Positions 20,526 through 29,400 of a stretch of DNA of 64,000 bases are shown piece by piece. A model generated the notes under the pieces. The model was not told the origin of the DNA and searched no databases. It saw nothing but the letters and a program-made list of their open reading frames with translations. Location: NCBI RefSeq assembly GCF_028768465.1, contig NZ_CP118225.1, positions 3,701,001-3,765,000 of the forward strand, in the 5' to 3' direction. The translations under genes and the position numbers were made by a program. This DNA comes from Rhodopirellula sp. P2. GTDB taxonomy: Bacteria; Planctomycetota; Planctomycetia; Pirellulales; Pirellulaceae. The first letter of the stretch is position 1; each line of letters begins with the position of its first letter.

Positions 20526-21530
20526 ATGAGCTTTGAACGCGGCAACCGGCGAGACTTTGATTGGCAAAACATCGATTGGGGGAGGATGGAAGATTTCCGC
20601 CCCCTCCTTTTCTGGGGCGTCCCGGCAATGCTATTGGCCCTGTTGGCTTACACCTCCGTTTACACCGTTCAAGCGGAATCGCAAGGAGTTGTGTTGCGGT
20701 TCGGCAAGTACATCAAAACGGTCGATCCTGGTCTGCGTTACAAGCTTCCCTTCGGTGTGGATCAGGTCTCCATCCTGCCGGTCAAGCGTCAACTGAAACA
20801 GGAGTTTGGATTCGGCACCGAGGGAGCTTCCGACACGAAGCAGTATTCCAATGAGCAAGCTGAGGAACGGAGCATGGTCACCGGTGACCTGAATGCTGCG
20901 ACTGTGGAATGGATCATCCAGTACCGAATCCGCGATCCACAGTTTTATTTGTTTGAGGTTCGCAACCCCGGCGACACGCTCCGGGCGATTTCAGAATCGG
21001 TCATGCGAACCGTGGTTGGTGATCGCACTGTTGACGAGGTGATCACGGTGGGGCGGCAAGAGATCGAAGCGGAAGCTCTTGTTCAACTGCAGGACGTGGT
21101 GAACAAGTACCAGCTTGGTTTGAGCATCGACCAAGTTCAGTTGAAGAACGTCAACCCACCGGTGACGGTTCAGCCTTCGTTCAACGAAGTCAATCAAGCC
21201 CAGCAGGAACGGGAGAAGATGATCAATGTCGCCAACGGCGAATACAACAAAGTCGTGCCTCGCGCCAGTGGGGAAGCCGAACAGAAGATTCAAGCCGCCG
21301 AGGGCTACGCCCTCAAACGTGTCAACGAAGCCGAGGGGGATGTGTCTCGCTTCAATGCTGTCTTGACCGAGTACCTGAAGGCCCCCGAGGTGACCAAGCG
21401 ACGCATCTATATTGAAACGATGCGGGCGGTGGTGCCCAACCTTGGCAAGAAGATCATCCTGGACGAAGAAGCCAGTCAAATTTTGCCGCTGCTGCAAATG
21501 TCAACCGACACACAACGAGGCCAACGATGA
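20526..21530 (+). CDS. hflK: SPFH-domain protease modulator HflK
   Basis: A 334-residue inner-membrane protein with one N-terminal helix (about residues 30-52) and an SPFH/band-7 domain (QGVVLRFGKY, GLRYKLPF, then the ATVEWIIQYRI strand), followed by a long charged coiled region (EAEQKIQAAEGYALKRVNEAEGD). With HflC it forms the cage that surrounds and restrains FtsH protease. The N-terminus is short and not glycine-rich as in enterobacteria. It overlaps hflC by 4 bp, so the pair is translationally coupled. Confidence 0.93.
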   Translation: MSFERGNRRDFDWQNIDWGRMEDFRPLLFWGVPAMLLALLAYTSVYTVQAESQGVVLRFGKYIKTVDPGLRYKLPFGVDQVSILPVKRQLKQEFGFGTEGASDTKQYSNEQAEERSMVTGDLNAATVEWIIQYRIRDPQFYLFEVRNPGDTLRAISESVMRTVVGDRTVDEVITVGRQEIEAEALVQLQDVVNKYQLGLSIDQVQLKNVNPPVTVQPSFNEVNQAQQEREKMINVANGEYNKVVPRASGEAEQKIQAAEGYALKRVNEAEGDVSRFNAVLTEYLKAPEVTKRRIYIETMRAVVPNLGKKIILDEEASQILPLLQMSTDTQRGQR

Positions 21531-22507
21531 AACGTGCCTTCCTGCCCCTCGCCGTCCTGCTTCTGCTCCTGGCGTCCTTTGTCGGTTTGAGCAGCGCGTA
21601 CACCGTGTCGGAAACCGAACAGATCATCATCACTCAGTTCGGCAAGCCCGTGGGGGATCCGATCAGCGACGCAGGGCTTCACTTCAAGACCCCGTTCATC
21701 CAAGAAGTCACCCGCATCGAGAAGCGAATCTTGGAGTGGGATGGTCGCCCCAACGAGATGCCGACCAAGGACAAGACTTACATCGTGGTCGATACGTTCG
21801 GACGATGGCGGATCAACGATGCGAAACAGTTCTTTCTGCGATTGCGAGACGAACGCAGCGCCCAGTCTCGCTTGGATGACATCCTCGGCAGCGAAACTCG
21901 CAACGCGATTGCCAAGCACGAGCTGATCGAAGTCATTCGCACCACCAAGGATCGCGAGCCCGACGTCGATGCGACCTTGGTCGACGCACCCGGCAACATC
22001 GGCATGCTCTATCCCATCACGCTGGGGCGTGCGGTGATTGAACACGAAATCTTCGAGAAGGCCGCGAGCAAGCTCAATGATTTCGGAATCGAGTTGCTGG
22101 ACGTTCGGTTCAAGCGAATCAATTACAACGAAAGTGTTCGCATGCGTATTTTTGAACGCATGATCAGTGAACGACAGCAGATCGCAGAACGTTTTCGCAG
22201 CGAGGGCGCGGGCGAGGCGGCGAAGATCATGGGGCGGAGCGAGCGAGACCTGCTGCAAATCGAATCCGAAGCCTACAAAACGGTCCAGCAAATTCACGGC
22301 GTTGCGGACGCCAAGGCGACCGAGATCTACGCCAGTGCTTACAACCAAAGCGACGAATCCGTTGACTTCTATGAATTCATCATGACGATGGAGTCGTATC
22401 AAGAAATGCTGGACAAAGACAGCACGCTGATTCTCACCACAGGCAGCGACATCTTTCGATTTCTCAAGCATGTCGATCGGCCAAACAACGCCCCGGCGGC
22501 AAGGTAA
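21527..22507 (+). CDS. hflC: SPFH-domain protease modulator HflC
   Basis: A 326-residue partner of HflK. An N-terminal helix (about residues 3-22) is followed by the SPFH domain (TEQIIITQFGKPVGDPISDAG, GLHFKTPF) and a helical stalk with SERQQIAERFRSEGAGEAAKI and a closing TMESYQEML region typical of HflC. It starts inside the hflK stop (ATGA). The 3' end abuts a large repeat mosaic. Confidence 0.94.
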   Translation: MKRAFLPLAVLLLLLASFVGLSSAYTVSETEQIIITQFGKPVGDPISDAGLHFKTPFIQEVTRIEKRILEWDGRPNEMPTKDKTYIVVDTFGRWRINDAKQFFLRLRDERSAQSRLDDILGSETRNAIAKHELIEVIRTTKDREPDVDATLVDAPGNIGMLYPITLGRAVIEHEIFEKAASKLNDFGIELLDVRFKRINYNESVRMRIFERMISERQQIAERFRSEGAGEAAKIMGRSERDLLQIESEAYKTVQQIHGVADAKATEIYASAYNQSDESVDFYEFIMTMESYQEMLDKDSTLILTTGSDIFRFLKHVDRPNNAPAAR

Positions 22508-23125
22508 GCAGGAGTCTTTCAGCGTTTGAAATGTCTTGGCAAGCGTGGTTGCTACCACGTCCAGCCCAGGCGAACGCCCAAACGGCACTTGCTTTACAAA
22601 TTTAACCTCCCCCCTGGGAGGGTCGAGCGAAGCGAGGGGAGCGGCTACACAACGGGTTTTAGGCTTGCCCTAGGCTGTCAAAAGGTTGGTATTGACACGG
22701 AAAATGCGACGTTGATTTTTATTCTGTCCTACGCCCCAACGGGGCAGCTCTAAGATAGCCCCAGGCATCGCCTGGGGTTTCGTTACGGAGATTCCGACAC
22801 CAGCCCCAACGGGGCGGCCCTAAGAAAGACTCCCCAAAACCCGCTAGGACCGCCCCCGTTGGGGCTTTGTAATCTTGGTCCCGCCACAACCCAGGGCGTT
22901 GCCCTGGGCTGGCATAGGGCTGCCCCGTTGGGGCGAAGTCGAGGAACAAAACCTGCGCAGTCCAAAGCGGTGTCAATACCAACCTTTTGACAGCCCAGGC
23001 TTGCCCTCCCCGGCCCGAAGCGGGCCGACCCTCCCCGAGGGAGGGTGAAGTAAGTGCCAATCGGCGAACGCCCAAACGGCTCACATGATTCTGCCCGATC
23101 AGTCATGCCGACCTGCTTAGCAACG
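22508..23125. repeat. composite palindromic repeat region
   Basis: Outermost flanks are the dispersed repeat (left GCAGGAGTCTTTCAGC, right CGATCAGTCATGCCGACC TGCTTAG). Inside is the GGCACTT...AAGTGCC CCCTCC-rich module also seen at 13245-13378. That module is in turn split by the 323-bp insertion annotated separately. The remaining 23126-23332 before the DUF1501 gene holds no gene I can support. Confidence 0.8.
22673..22995. mobile_element. 323-bp MITE-like insertion
   Basis: Perfect 26-bp terminal inverted repeats: 22673-22698 (starting GGCTGTCAAAAGGTTGG) and 22970-22995 (ending CCAACCTTTTGACAGCC). An 11-bp direct repeat AGGCTTGCCCT lies one base outside each end (22661-22671 and 22997-23007). 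The same host repeat at 13290-13320 (minus sense) reads GGGTTTTAGGTTCGCCCTCC with no insertion, i.e. an empty site. There is no transposase; the interior holds GCCCCAACGGGGC-type hairpins, so it would have to be mobilised in trans. Confidence 0.8.
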
Positions 23126-23332
23126 CAAGCCTTCACCATCGAATATCGCCATGGTCCTGATCAGGCACGACCGTGAGATGATCGGCGGTGGTGCCTGAAC
23201 TGGGACCGCGGCTTGCAAGGGTTGGTGGCCAAGCACGCAGGAAGTCACCGTGGTCGACGACCTCGCGGGTGTCGGTTCAAAGCTGGGGCTCGGAAAGGAA
23301 TCTCAACCCGCGGAGTCGATGGGTGACTGTCA

Positions 23333-24835
23333 TCAGGCCATCACATCGTGAATGACGCTGCCGTGGACGTTGGTCAATCGCCGTTCCAATCCGTTGTGAT
23401 AGAACGTCAATCGTTCGTGATCCAGTCCCATCAAGTGCAACAAGCTGGCGTTGAAGTCATAGACGGAGGTTGGGTTCACGGCGGCTTTGAAACCGAACTC
23501 GTCGCTCTCGCCATAGCTGAAGCCAGGTTTGACACCGGCACCGGTGAGGAAGCAGGTGAAGGCATCCGGATTGTGATCGCGTCCCGTGCCGTTGGATTGC
23601 AAGAACGGCATTCGGCCAAACTCCGTCGCCCAAACGACCAACGTGTCTTCAAGCAATCCACGCTGACGCATGTCCGCGATCAGAGCCGCCGTCGGTTGGT
23701 CCATGATCTCGGCTTGCATCGCGTGCGTCTTGGCGATATCGGAATGTGAATCCCAATTCGTGATCCCATTGCCACCTGCGGGATCGCTGCCATTGAACAG
23801 TTGAACCACTCGCACGCCCTGCTCAATCAGGCGGCGAGCCAGAATGCAGTTCTTGGCGTATTCCCCTCGCACTGGACTGCCACCTTCGACGCCGTAGGCC
23901 TTCAGGGTGGCGGCTGTTTCGCCGGAAAGATCCATCACGTCAGGAACGGAGGTCTGCATCTTTCCCGCCAGCTCGTAGCTCGCGATGCGTCCGGCCAAGT
24001 TGGCATCGCCGGGGTAGAGTTCCAGATGCTTCGCGTTGAGTCGTTGCAGCAAGTCAACCGTTGCCTGATCCGCATCGGGGGAGAGCCGGCTGGGCCGATG
24101 CAAGTTGTTGGGCGGGTTCTTGGCATTGAAGTCGGTGCCCTGGAAGGCAGCCGGCAAGAATCCGTTGCCGAAATTATTCTTGCCACTTCGAGCCAAACCG
24201 CGCGGATCGTTGATCGCAACGAAGGCGGGCAGTTCTTGGTTCTCCGTTCCAAGGGCGTAAGTCACCCAGGATCCAAACGACGGGAACCCTTCCATCGTGA
24301 ACCCCGTGTTCAGAAAGTTTTCGCCCTGTGGGTGGGCACTCGTGTCTGTGTGGAGCGAGTGCAGGAAGCAGAAGTCATCGACCTGTTCCGCCAAATGGGG
24401 CAACAAGTCCGAGACCATCTTTCCGGTTTCACCCCGCGGTTTGAAATCCCAAAACGGTTTGGCAATGTTGCCCGTGGGGCCTTCGAAGGTGACCGCCGGG
24501 ATGCCCGGTGGTTTTTGTCCGTGCAGCTTCGTGAGCGCTGGTTTGTAGTCAAACGTGTCGACATGACTGACCGCACCAGGGCAGAAAATCACCAACACCT
24601 GTTTGGCGGGCGCCTCGAAGTGGGCCGGTCGCGGCAAATACGGTTTGTCAGGATCGATCGACGGGCGAATGGGGGTCTTGCCCCCGGCGGTGCCCACGTC
24701 CGATGCCAGCAATCCATCGGCTTGCAGCAAGCTTGCCAGGCCAAGCCCAGCGGTGGACAGCCCGGCGGTGCCAAGGAAATTTCGACGATCAAGCAACCGG
24801 CGACCGTGAGCGGAAAGGTTCTCTGGATTTGTCAT
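23333..24835 (-). CDS. DUF1501 family protein with Tat signal
   Basis: A 500-residue protein starting at ATG 24835. The N-terminus carries a twin-arginine motif DRRNFLGTAG with a hydrophobic stretch, implying folded export. The sulfatase/alkaline-phosphatase-like DUF1501 body shows VLVIFCPGAVSHVDTFDYKP, a central LARRLIEQGVRVVQLFNG, and a C-terminal VVWATEFGRMP with GRDHNPDAF. DUF1501 genes almost always follow a planctomycete cytochrome/DUF1549/DUF1553 gene, as here (17-bp gap). The pair is proposed to act on an extracellular substrate, but no reaction has been proven to my knowledge. Confidence 0.93.
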   Translation of the reverse strand: MTNPENLSAHGRRLLDRRNFLGTAGLSTAGLGLASLLQADGLLASDVGTAGGKTPIRPSIDPDKPYLPRPAHFEAPAKQVLVIFCPGAVSHVDTFDYKPALTKLHGQKPPGIPAVTFEGPTGNIAKPFWDFKPRGETGKMVSDLLPHLAEQVDDFCFLHSLHTDTSAHPQGENFLNTGFTMEGFPSFGSWVTYALGTENQELPAFVAINDPRGLARSGKNNFGNGFLPAAFQGTDFNAKNPPNNLHRPSRLSPDADQATVDLLQRLNAKHLELYPGDANLAGRIASYELAGKMQTSVPDVMDLSGETAATLKAYGVEGGSPVRGEYAKNCILARRLIEQGVRVVQLFNGSDPAGGNGITNWDSHSDIAKTHAMQAEIMDQPTAALIADMRQRGLLEDTLVVWATEFGRMPFLQSNGTGRDHNPDAFTCFLTGAGVKPGFSYGESDEFGFKAAVNPTSVYDFNASLLHLMGLDHERLTFYHNGLERRLTNVHGSVIHDVMA

Positions 24836-24852
24836 GATGTTTCGGTCCGGTG

Positions 24853-27657
24853 CTAAGGGAGGAAGGCGAGTTCGTTGGAGTTGATCAGCGCTCGGCACAC
24901 CAATGCCAATTCGCCATCGCGTGCCATGTTCCGACAAGCGGTTCGCTCGAATTCGGTGGACGAACGACCGAGCAACAGTTCAAAGCAACGGTCAATGGCG
25001 AGGTCGAGATCGTCATTCGATTCGAGCAGGGCTCGTTCCGCGATCCGGTCCGATTGCTCGAGCACGAAGTCGCTGTTCATCAAGTTCAATGCCTGCAGTG
25101 GCGTGGTCGAAACCGGTCGTTTCGCGCGAACTTGACCGCAATCAGGAAAATCAAAGGCCGTGAAGATCTGGTCATCCACCCGCCGCATTCGTTCTTGATA
25201 CAGCATCCGCCGCCAAGTCTCTGCGCCGTGGTTGTTGACGACTTCCCACTGTGCGTAAGTCGCTTTTTCGTTGTGGATCCGATAGCTGCGGCCGCCAATT
25301 CGCAAATCAATCGAACCGGACGCCAGCAAGATGGAGTCGCGAATGACTTCGGCTTCCATTCGGCGAGGAGGGAATCTCCAAAGCAAAGCGGAGCCCGCGT
25401 CCTGTTGGAGTCCCTGTTCGTTTGGAAGGCTCGATTGACGGAACGCATGGGACATCACCAGCATTCGCAGCAACGATTTCACTGACCACGCCGGCGTGTC
25501 CCCTTCGGCGGGCGAAACGAATTCGTCGGCCAGCCAGTCCAGCAGTTCGGGATGCGTCGGAGGAGCACCCGCTCGGCCAAAGTCGCTGGTCGTCGGAACG
25601 ATTCCGGAGCCAAAGACGTGGTGCCAAAGTCGGTTGACCATCACGCGGGCCGTCAGCGGGTTGTCCGGTGAGGTCAGCCACTTGGCGAATTTGCGGCGTC
25701 GTTCGGGACCGGACGCTGTTGAGTCGAGACCCAAGTCGCCGTCGAAGATTTCCGGTGCCGCAGGCATCACTTCATCGTGGGGGCTCTCTGGACTGCCACG
25801 CAACAACACGCGGGTCTCAACCGGTTCGACGAACCGGCCCACGAAACTCGGTTGGGGGCCCTCTTCGGACAATTGATCGATCAGGCCTTGGATGTTGGCA
25901 ATCGTTTGCTTCCGATCCGGATTCTTCTTCAGCAGTTTTTCACCGACCGCCCAGGTGCCGGTCCATGGTTGCCACGTTCCGTCCTCCTGCATGATGTCCA
26001 TGTCGAACTGATACTTCGGGAGATACGGTTTTTTGTTCAGGTAGTCCGTGTCGTAGAAGTATTCGCGGTTGTTGCTCAAACGAAGTCGGTTGATCGTTTG
26101 CGGTCCTTGGAAGTTGAATTGAACCCAGGGACGTTCTGCTTGCTTGGCGTCGAGTTTGGTTCGCCACGCCATGGTTCCAAATTCGCCATCGTTGATTCGC
26201 TCAATTGGATTGCGGCCGTCGGTGCCCTCCTCGGGGAATCCCGTGACCTGGGTTCCTGCCCTCGCATCAGCGAGGTTGCGGTTCAACCCGTGAGGTCCGA
26301 GGACCTCCAGTTCATCCAGTCCCAAGTTGGGCGTCTTGAATCGAATTCGAACGGCCGTGGTGGTCGCGGCGGGGAAGTGAAGTTCACGGTAGGCACCCCA
26401 GTCTTCTTCCCAGCCACCTTCGTCGCGAAGCTTTTCGCGTTGCGTTTGAATTTGTTGCCACAGTTCTTGGCCGCGCTTTCGCAACGGGTGCTCTTCTGAG
26501 AACTCCGGCTGACGACTTCCAAACTCAACGTCTTGAAAGACGGCTGTCATCGAGTAGTAGTCTTGGATGGTCACCGGATCGAACTTGTGGTTGTGGCAAC
26601 GAGCGCAGCCCACGGTGACACCCATGACCGACGCCCCCACGGTTTGCATGATCTCATCCATCCGGTCAGCGCGAGCCTGGCGAATCGCAGTGGGTTCACG
26701 TCCGACGGTTGCCGCCGGAACGTGTGGTCCAGCGACCAAGTACCCGGTCGCTTCCCCCGCACCCATGGAATCGCCCGCAATCTGTTCCTGGACAAATTGA
26801 TCGTACGGTTTATCTTCGTTGAACGACCGGACCACATAGTCGCGGTAGACCCAGGCGTTCTTGCGATACAGGTTGGCTTCGGAACCGTTGGTTTCGGACC
26901 AGCGAATGACATCGAGCCAGTGTTGAGCCCAGCGTTCACCGAAGTGCGGCGATTGCAGCAAGCGATCGACTGCTTGCTCGTAGGCCAAGTCTCCCTTCGC
27001 AGAAAATTCGCGAACGAAGGTTTCGGTTTCTTCTGGCGTGGGTGGCAGTCCTGTCAAAACGATCGCGAGTCGCCGAATCAGCCGACGTGGCTCGGCTGGA
27101 TCGGAATAGTCGAGCCCCTCTTCAGCCAACCGCGATCGCAAGAAAGCATCGACTGGCTGCAGTGCCTGTGCATTGGCTCGGTCTTTCGTTTCCGAAATCA
27201 CGGGGATCTCTGGACGCACGACGGGTTGGAAGGCCCAGTGATCGGATTCGAATTTGAGGACCGCGTCCATCTGGCCGGGCCAATCGGCACCCTCCGAGAT
27301 CCAACGCGAGATCAACTCGATCTCTTCGTCGGCCAGCTGATCGTCGTCCGGTGGCATCGCCGTGGCATCCTCGGCGTGCCGAATCACATCCATCACGTAA
27401 CTCTTTTCTGGATGTCCGGGCACCAAACCAGGTAGACCCGAGTCGCCACCACGAAGCATGTGAGGTCGTGAATCAAGGCGCAAGCCGGATTCCTGTTCGT
27501 CTTCGCCGTGACAGTAGACGCATCGGTCCTCCAGGATCGGAGCGATGTCATTTTCGTAGTCAACCTTTTCGGCGGCACCCACATTGCCCATGCAGGCCGC
27601 CAGAATCAACAGGCTCAAGGGAGAAGGGGAACGTTTCGATTGCATTGGTTTTCTCAT
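24853..27657 (-). CDS. planctomycete cytochrome c (PSCyt1) / DUF1549 / DUF1553 protein
   Basis: A 934-residue exported protein. A signal peptide (about residues 1-27) is followed by a cytochrome c-type domain with heme motif CVYCH (about residue 46) and PGHPEKSYV, then DUF1549 (DAFLRSRLAEEGLDYS, RWAQHWLDVIRWSETNG) with a second CARCH heme site, an F5/8-type beta insertion, and C-terminal DUF1553 (TARVMVNRLWHHVFG, PPRRMEAEVIRDS, NLMNSDFV). The start ATG at 27657 overlaps the upstream sulfatase stop (ATGA), and the DUF1501 gene follows by 17 bp. Likely a periplasmic redox protein working with its operon partners; substrate unknown. Confidence 0.93.
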   Translation of the reverse strand: MRKPMQSKRSPSPLSLLILAACMGNVGAAEKVDYENDIAPILEDRCVYCHGEDEQESGLRLDSRPHMLRGGDSGLPGLVPGHPEKSYVMDVIRHAEDATAMPPDDDQLADEEIELISRWISEGADWPGQMDAVLKFESDHWAFQPVVRPEIPVISETKDRANAQALQPVDAFLRSRLAEEGLDYSDPAEPRRLIRRLAIVLTGLPPTPEETETFVREFSAKGDLAYEQAVDRLLQSPHFGERWAQHWLDVIRWSETNGSEANLYRKNAWVYRDYVVRSFNEDKPYDQFVQEQIAGDSMGAGEATGYLVAGPHVPAATVGREPTAIRQARADRMDEIMQTVGASVMGVTVGCARCHNHKFDPVTIQDYYSMTAVFQDVEFGSRQPEFSEEHPLRKRGQELWQQIQTQREKLRDEGGWEEDWGAYRELHFPAATTTAVRIRFKTPNLGLDELEVLGPHGLNRNLADARAGTQVTGFPEEGTDGRNPIERINDGEFGTMAWRTKLDAKQAERPWVQFNFQGPQTINRLRLSNNREYFYDTDYLNKKPYLPKYQFDMDIMQEDGTWQPWTGTWAVGEKLLKKNPDRKQTIANIQGLIDQLSEEGPQPSFVGRFVEPVETRVLLRGSPESPHDEVMPAAPEIFDGDLGLDSTASGPERRRKFAKWLTSPDNPLTARVMVNRLWHHVFGSGIVPTTSDFGRAGAPPTHPELLDWLADEFVSPAEGDTPAWSVKSLLRMLVMSHAFRQSSLPNEQGLQQDAGSALLWRFPPRRMEAEVIRDSILLASGSIDLRIGGRSYRIHNEKATYAQWEVVNNHGAETWRRMLYQERMRRVDDQIFTAFDFPDCGQVRAKRPVSTTPLQALNLMNSDFVLEQSDRIAERALLESNDDLDLAIDRCFELLLGRSSTEFERTACRNMARDGELALVCRALINSNELAFLP

Positions 27658-29258
27658 TTCGCTGCCTCCCATCCGGCACGCCACTGGGCCAAGAGTTGTT
27701 GGGTCAATTCAGGTTCTTTGTCAGCAATGTTGATGGTTTCATGTGGATCGCGTGAATGATCGAAGAGTTCAACTGCGATCGGGGTTGCCTCGGGGGCACG
27801 ATGGTCTTGCCAGACGACCAGACGATATTGATCGGTCCGCATCGTGTAGCCCATCAAATGCTGTTCAAAGAGTTCGCGGTCCCACTTTGATCCCTGTTGC
27901 TCGATGATGCGGTTTTCGACTTGTTGAATCAGTGGGCCAAACCAGGTTTCTCGCATGCCTTGCGAGAGAGGGTTGGCTGCCCATTCGCGAAGCGCTGGGT
28001 TCGGATACTGGCTGAATGCAGCCTGCTTCCACGCTTGATTGGGATCGTTCATCAGCGGTTGAAAGCTGGTGCCTTCCGTGTGAGCCGGCACCGGGATGCC
28101 AGCCAGATCGCAAAGCGTGGGGTAGATGTCGACCAGTTCCACCAAGGCATCCGTTTGGGCACCGCGAGCTTGCATGTCCGGAGCCCAGATCATCAGTGGC
28201 ACGCGGGTCGCAATTTCATAGTTCGTCGCTTTGCCCCAGACCCCCATGTCGCCCAAGTGCCATCCGTGGTCGCCCCAGACAACAATCACGGTGTTGTCGC
28301 GCACGCCGGCCTCTTCCAAGGCGGCAATCAGTTTGCCGATTTGAGCATCGACGTAGCTCACCGAAGCCAGGTAGGCGTGCTTGAGCGTCCGCGAAAGTTC
28401 AGGAGACAAGGGGCCCTCCTTGGGAATGCCCGCTCGCGTTCGAAGCTCGAAGGAGGCATGCAGCCCCATCGCGGCGCCGTTCTGGGGGGCGTTGGTTTCT
28501 TCGGCCATGGGAATGTCCTTGGCGTCATACAGGTCCCAGTATTTGCTGGGGGCACACCAGTTCAGGTGCGGCAGCTTGTATCCCATCGCCAGGAAGAATG
28601 GTTTTTTGTCCTCTTGGACCATCTCTTTCAAAGTCGCGATGGCCATTTGGGTGTTGTAGCCATCGACGTAGTCTGTGTCGGCAACATCGGCTTTTTCATA
28701 AGCGGGTCCTGCAGCCAATCCGCGGCGTGCAGCCTCGCCATACTTTGCCAACATGGTTTTCACGTTAACGGACTTCGTTTTCAGGTTTTCTGGCAGAGCG
28801 TATCCCCCCTTGGGCTTCTGGATACCAGCGACGCGCTTCACCGATTCACGGTTCCATGACCGTCCGTCATCCGTGTCGCCTTGGTGGAAAATCTTTCCGC
28901 AGTAAGCCGCTTCGTAACCGTTCGCGATGAAGTGCTCGGGCAACGTCAGGATGTTGGGTTGCAATTCGCGAAGTGAGACGTAGTTGTGATACAGCCCGGT
29001 GGTGTCGGGACGCGCTCCCGTCATCAGGCTCGCTCGCGACGGACGGCAAATCGCTTGTTGACAGTAGGCACGGTTGAACAGCAATCCGTCCGAGGCCAAT
29101 TGATCCAAGTGAGGCGACTTTGCAATCGGCGATCCATAGCACCCGAGTTCGGGACGCAAGTCATCGATTGCAATGAACAACACGTTGGGTTTCTCGGCTG
29201 CCAATCCAACGGATTGCAAGATCAGGCCAAAAGACAGAGTGAGCAACAAACGGATCAT
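27654..29258 (-). CDS. iduronate-2-sulfatase-like exported sulfatase
   Basis: A 534-residue type I sulfatase. After a signal peptide (to about residue 21) come the metal-binding D32-D33 in FIAIDDLRPELG and the formylglycine motif C71-R-P-S-R followed by ASLMTG, then VWGDHGWHLGD with further metal ligands. The spacing DDLRPELGCYG and GKIFHQG resembles iduronate-2-sulfatase. It hydrolyses sulfate esters, presumably on algal polysaccharides, outside the cytoplasm. The cysteine needs conversion by a formylglycine-generating enzyme not present in this window. Start at 29258 was chosen for the signal peptide; an upstream extension lacks one. It belongs to the ECF/FecR-led cassette. Confidence 0.94.
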   Translation of the reverse strand: MIRLLLTLSFGLILQSVGLAAEKPNVLFIAIDDLRPELGCYGSPIAKSPHLDQLASDGLLFNRAYCQQAICRPSRASLMTGARPDTTGLYHNYVSLRELQPNILTLPEHFIANGYEAAYCGKIFHQGDTDDGRSWNRESVKRVAGIQKPKGGYALPENLKTKSVNVKTMLAKYGEAARRGLAAGPAYEKADVADTDYVDGYNTQMAIATLKEMVQEDKKPFFLAMGYKLPHLNWCAPSKYWDLYDAKDIPMAEETNAPQNGAAMGLHASFELRTRAGIPKEGPLSPELSRTLKHAYLASVSYVDAQIGKLIAALEEAGVRDNTVIVVWGDHGWHLGDMGVWGKATNYEIATRVPLMIWAPDMQARGAQTDALVELVDIYPTLCDLAGIPVPAHTEGTSFQPLMNDPNQAWKQAAFSQYPNPALREWAANPLSQGMRETWFGPLIQQVENRIIEQQGSKWDRELFEQHLMGYTMRTDQYRLVVWQDHRAPEATPIAVELFDHSRDPHETINIADKEPELTQQLLAQWRAGWEAAK

Positions 29259-29400
29259 GTTTCTCGGTGGGGCGATGGGGAGGAAGGATGGAGGCATTGG
29301 TTGGAGAGGGCCGGGAAGGTTGGTGCACGCCGGGTGCATCGGCTCCCAGGTGGTGATTGTTCAGGCACAGGCTGGGAGCCTAGGCCACGGTCTGTTCCGC

